21,838 nucleotides of DNA from Aquificaceae bacterium (GTDB taxonomy: Bacteria; Aquificota; Aquificia; Aquificales; Aquificaceae): assembly GCA_015487835.1 (NCBI GenBank), contig WFOY01000017.1, positions 1 to 21,838 on the forward strand. Reading direction: 5' to 3'. Made by a program: the position numbers and the translations under genes. The notes beneath the pieces were generated by a model. It was not told the origin of the DNA. It was given only the letters and a program-made list of their open reading frames with translations, and did no database searches. Below, piece by piece: positions 20,863-21,838 of the stretch. The stretch's first letter is position 1; every line of letters begins with the position of its first letter.

Positions 20863-21838
20863 TATCACGAGGGCCCACTCGAGACCGACTGCGTTCGGGA
20901 GGAAGACCCTGGTCCCGAGGGAGGTGTTGGCACCGATCTTCTCGTAAAGTGAGGACAGAGAGCTCATTATCACGGGATCTATCTTCCTGAAGAAGAAGGC
21001 AAAGAGGGAACCACCTATAGCGTAGAAGAGTATCGCCACCATGTTCTTCACCGATCCCTCGCCGGCCCTCCACATACTACCTACGGAGCAACCTCCGGCG
21101 AGCGTCATACCTATCCCAAATATGATCCCCCCTATCAGGCTACCGAAGGGGAAAGAGGGAGCTATCATCATGGTCTTGACCGCTGGAGGGTTCGTCATCG
21201 CCAAAGCGAGGGTGTCCTGGACGTCCTGCATCTCAACTATACCCGCAAAGGGAGAGAACTTGACTATGGCACCCCCTATGGCGGCCACAGCTATGGCGAG
21301 GGCTGCCGCCTTGGTCATCTCAGACTCCCCGGTTTCGAAGGGCTGCCTGAAGGCTCTCACAAAGCAGAACCTGGTCCTCTGGTTGATTATCCCCAGGATA
21401 ACCCCGAAGAAGATCAACGACCCAGCGGCCACCTCTATGGATCCTATACCGAGGGCGGGCGTGAAGGTGGATACCCTCCTGTCCACGAACGCAACGAGCA
21501 GTACAGCCACACCGAGGAGTATGAGCCCTAAGGAGAGCTGGGCCTTCTCAGGGACATGGATTATCTTCCCTGGAGATCCCCAACCTCTCAGCATGAGCCA
21601 CATGTAGATCTTTAACCCGATGTAGGCTCCTATGCCCAGACCTATCATCATGGTGATGGCGGAGGCTCCCAAAGCCCCAAAGCCTACGAGAAAGGCCCCT
21701 ATGGTGCACCCGAAGGCCATAAAGGCACCTATGCCCATGAGCGTGCCACCAACAGCACCCAGAAGCAGCTCGTCCTTTCCGGGTATGCTGAGTCTGAAGT
21801 CACCACCAATTAAGGCGGATATAAGAGCTCCCAGGAGG
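20779..21838 (-). CDS. YeeE/YedE-family sulfur transporter (partial, runs off the right edge)
   Basis: At least 352 residues; the frame stays open to the window edge, 33 codons beyond the internal ATG at 21738. A polytopic membrane protein with the two duplicated family motifs: GTLMGIGAFMAFGCTIGAFL in the first half and GIGMTLAGGCSVGSMWRAG in the second, plus RTRFCFVRAF between. The corresponding cysteines in the TsuA thiosulfate importer line the substrate path. Likely imports thiosulfate or a related sulfur compound. Its tail overlaps the MerR gene by 84 bp. Context of rhodanese, DsrE and thioredoxin supports a sulfur role. Confidence 0.9.
   Translation of the reverse strand, partial: LLGALISALIGGDFRLSIPGKDELLLGAVGGTLMGIGAFMAFGCTIGAFLVGFGALGASAITMMIGLGIGAYIGLKIYMWLMLRGWGSPGKIIHVPEKAQLSLGLILLGVAVLLVAFVDRRVSTFTPALGIGSIEVAAGSLIFFGVILGIINQRTRFCFVRAFRQPFETGESEMTKAAALAIAVAAIGGAIVKFSPFAGIVEMQDVQDTLALAMTNPPAVKTMMIAPSFPFGSLIGGIIFGIGMTLAGGCSVGSMWRAGEGSVKNMVAILFYAIGGSLFAFFFRKIDPVIMSSLSSLYEKIGANTSLGTRVFLPNAVGLEWALVILLGFAGAWYLFSIWNEKTSRFVLKFDV

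Noticed and set aside
1..21838. CRISPR arrays, insertion sequences, prophage or integration sites
   Set aside because: No spaced direct repeats, transposase or integrase genes were seen; the tRNA-Leu has no adjacent integrase or duplicated 3' end.

Overview
The window looks like a compact chromosomal region of a thermophilic, sulfur-active bacterium. Proteins are rich in Glu, Lys and Arg, arginine is mostly AGG/AGA, isoleucine is often ATA, and intergenic spaces are tiny. All five convergent gene pairs overlap tail to tail. Gene content (RNase R, RNase Y, split pheT, c-type cytochromes, sulfurtransferases, YeeE/YedE transporter) would fit Aquificota or a similar thermophilic lineage. That assignment is inference only; no rRNA is present.

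Layout. 1-748 (-): motA, cut by the left edge. 790-2907 (+): rnr. 2879-3289 (-): Nudix hydrolase. 3332-6732 (-): a four-gene exported redox operon, read cupredoxin-like protein, di-heme peroxidase/MauG-like protein, Tat-exported metallophosphoesterase, mono-heme cytochrome c, behind a Fur/PerR-like operator at 6780-6798. 6899-9980 (+): pheT, a 6S RNA and 5-formyltetrahydrofolate cyclo-ligase. 9985-14125 (+): rny, tRNA-Leu(CAG), ymdB and a lytic transglycosylase. 14108-14500 (-): DUF2203. 14614-15525 (+): exported two-domain rhodanese. 15486-16456 (-): a Cys-rich bufferin-like precursor followed by a YkgJ-type Cys-rich protein. 16548-18099 (+): the matching MNIO (DUF692) enzyme and its BufC/HvfC partner. 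18068-18460 (-): queF. 18505-20862 (+): DsrE-like protein, thioredoxin, a duplicated CcdA-like membrane protein and a MerR regulator. 20779-21838 (-): YeeE/YedE sulfur transporter, cut by the right edge.

Three systems stand out. First, a divergent bufferin-type RiPP locus: the small exported precursor carries four repeats of the form [E/Q][G/A]xC[A/G]G, facing its MNIO enzyme and partner across an 80-90 bp control region with a dyad. Second, a MerR-controlled thiol/sulfur regulon: two promoters, before the rhodanese and before thioredoxin-ccdA-merR, share the dyad CCTTCC-N8-GGAAGG in an exact 19-bp spacer, the architecture of CueR/MerR promoters, and the encoded MerR protein has an unusual cysteine set. 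Third, the exported cupredoxin/peroxidase/phosphoesterase/cytochrome operon with a Fur- or PerR-like box.

A further pattern: at least eight genes that begin transcription units have a TATAAT-like box ending 6-9 nt before the start codon and no Shine-Dalgarno site, predicting leaderless mRNAs, while operon-internal genes have clear GGAGG sites.
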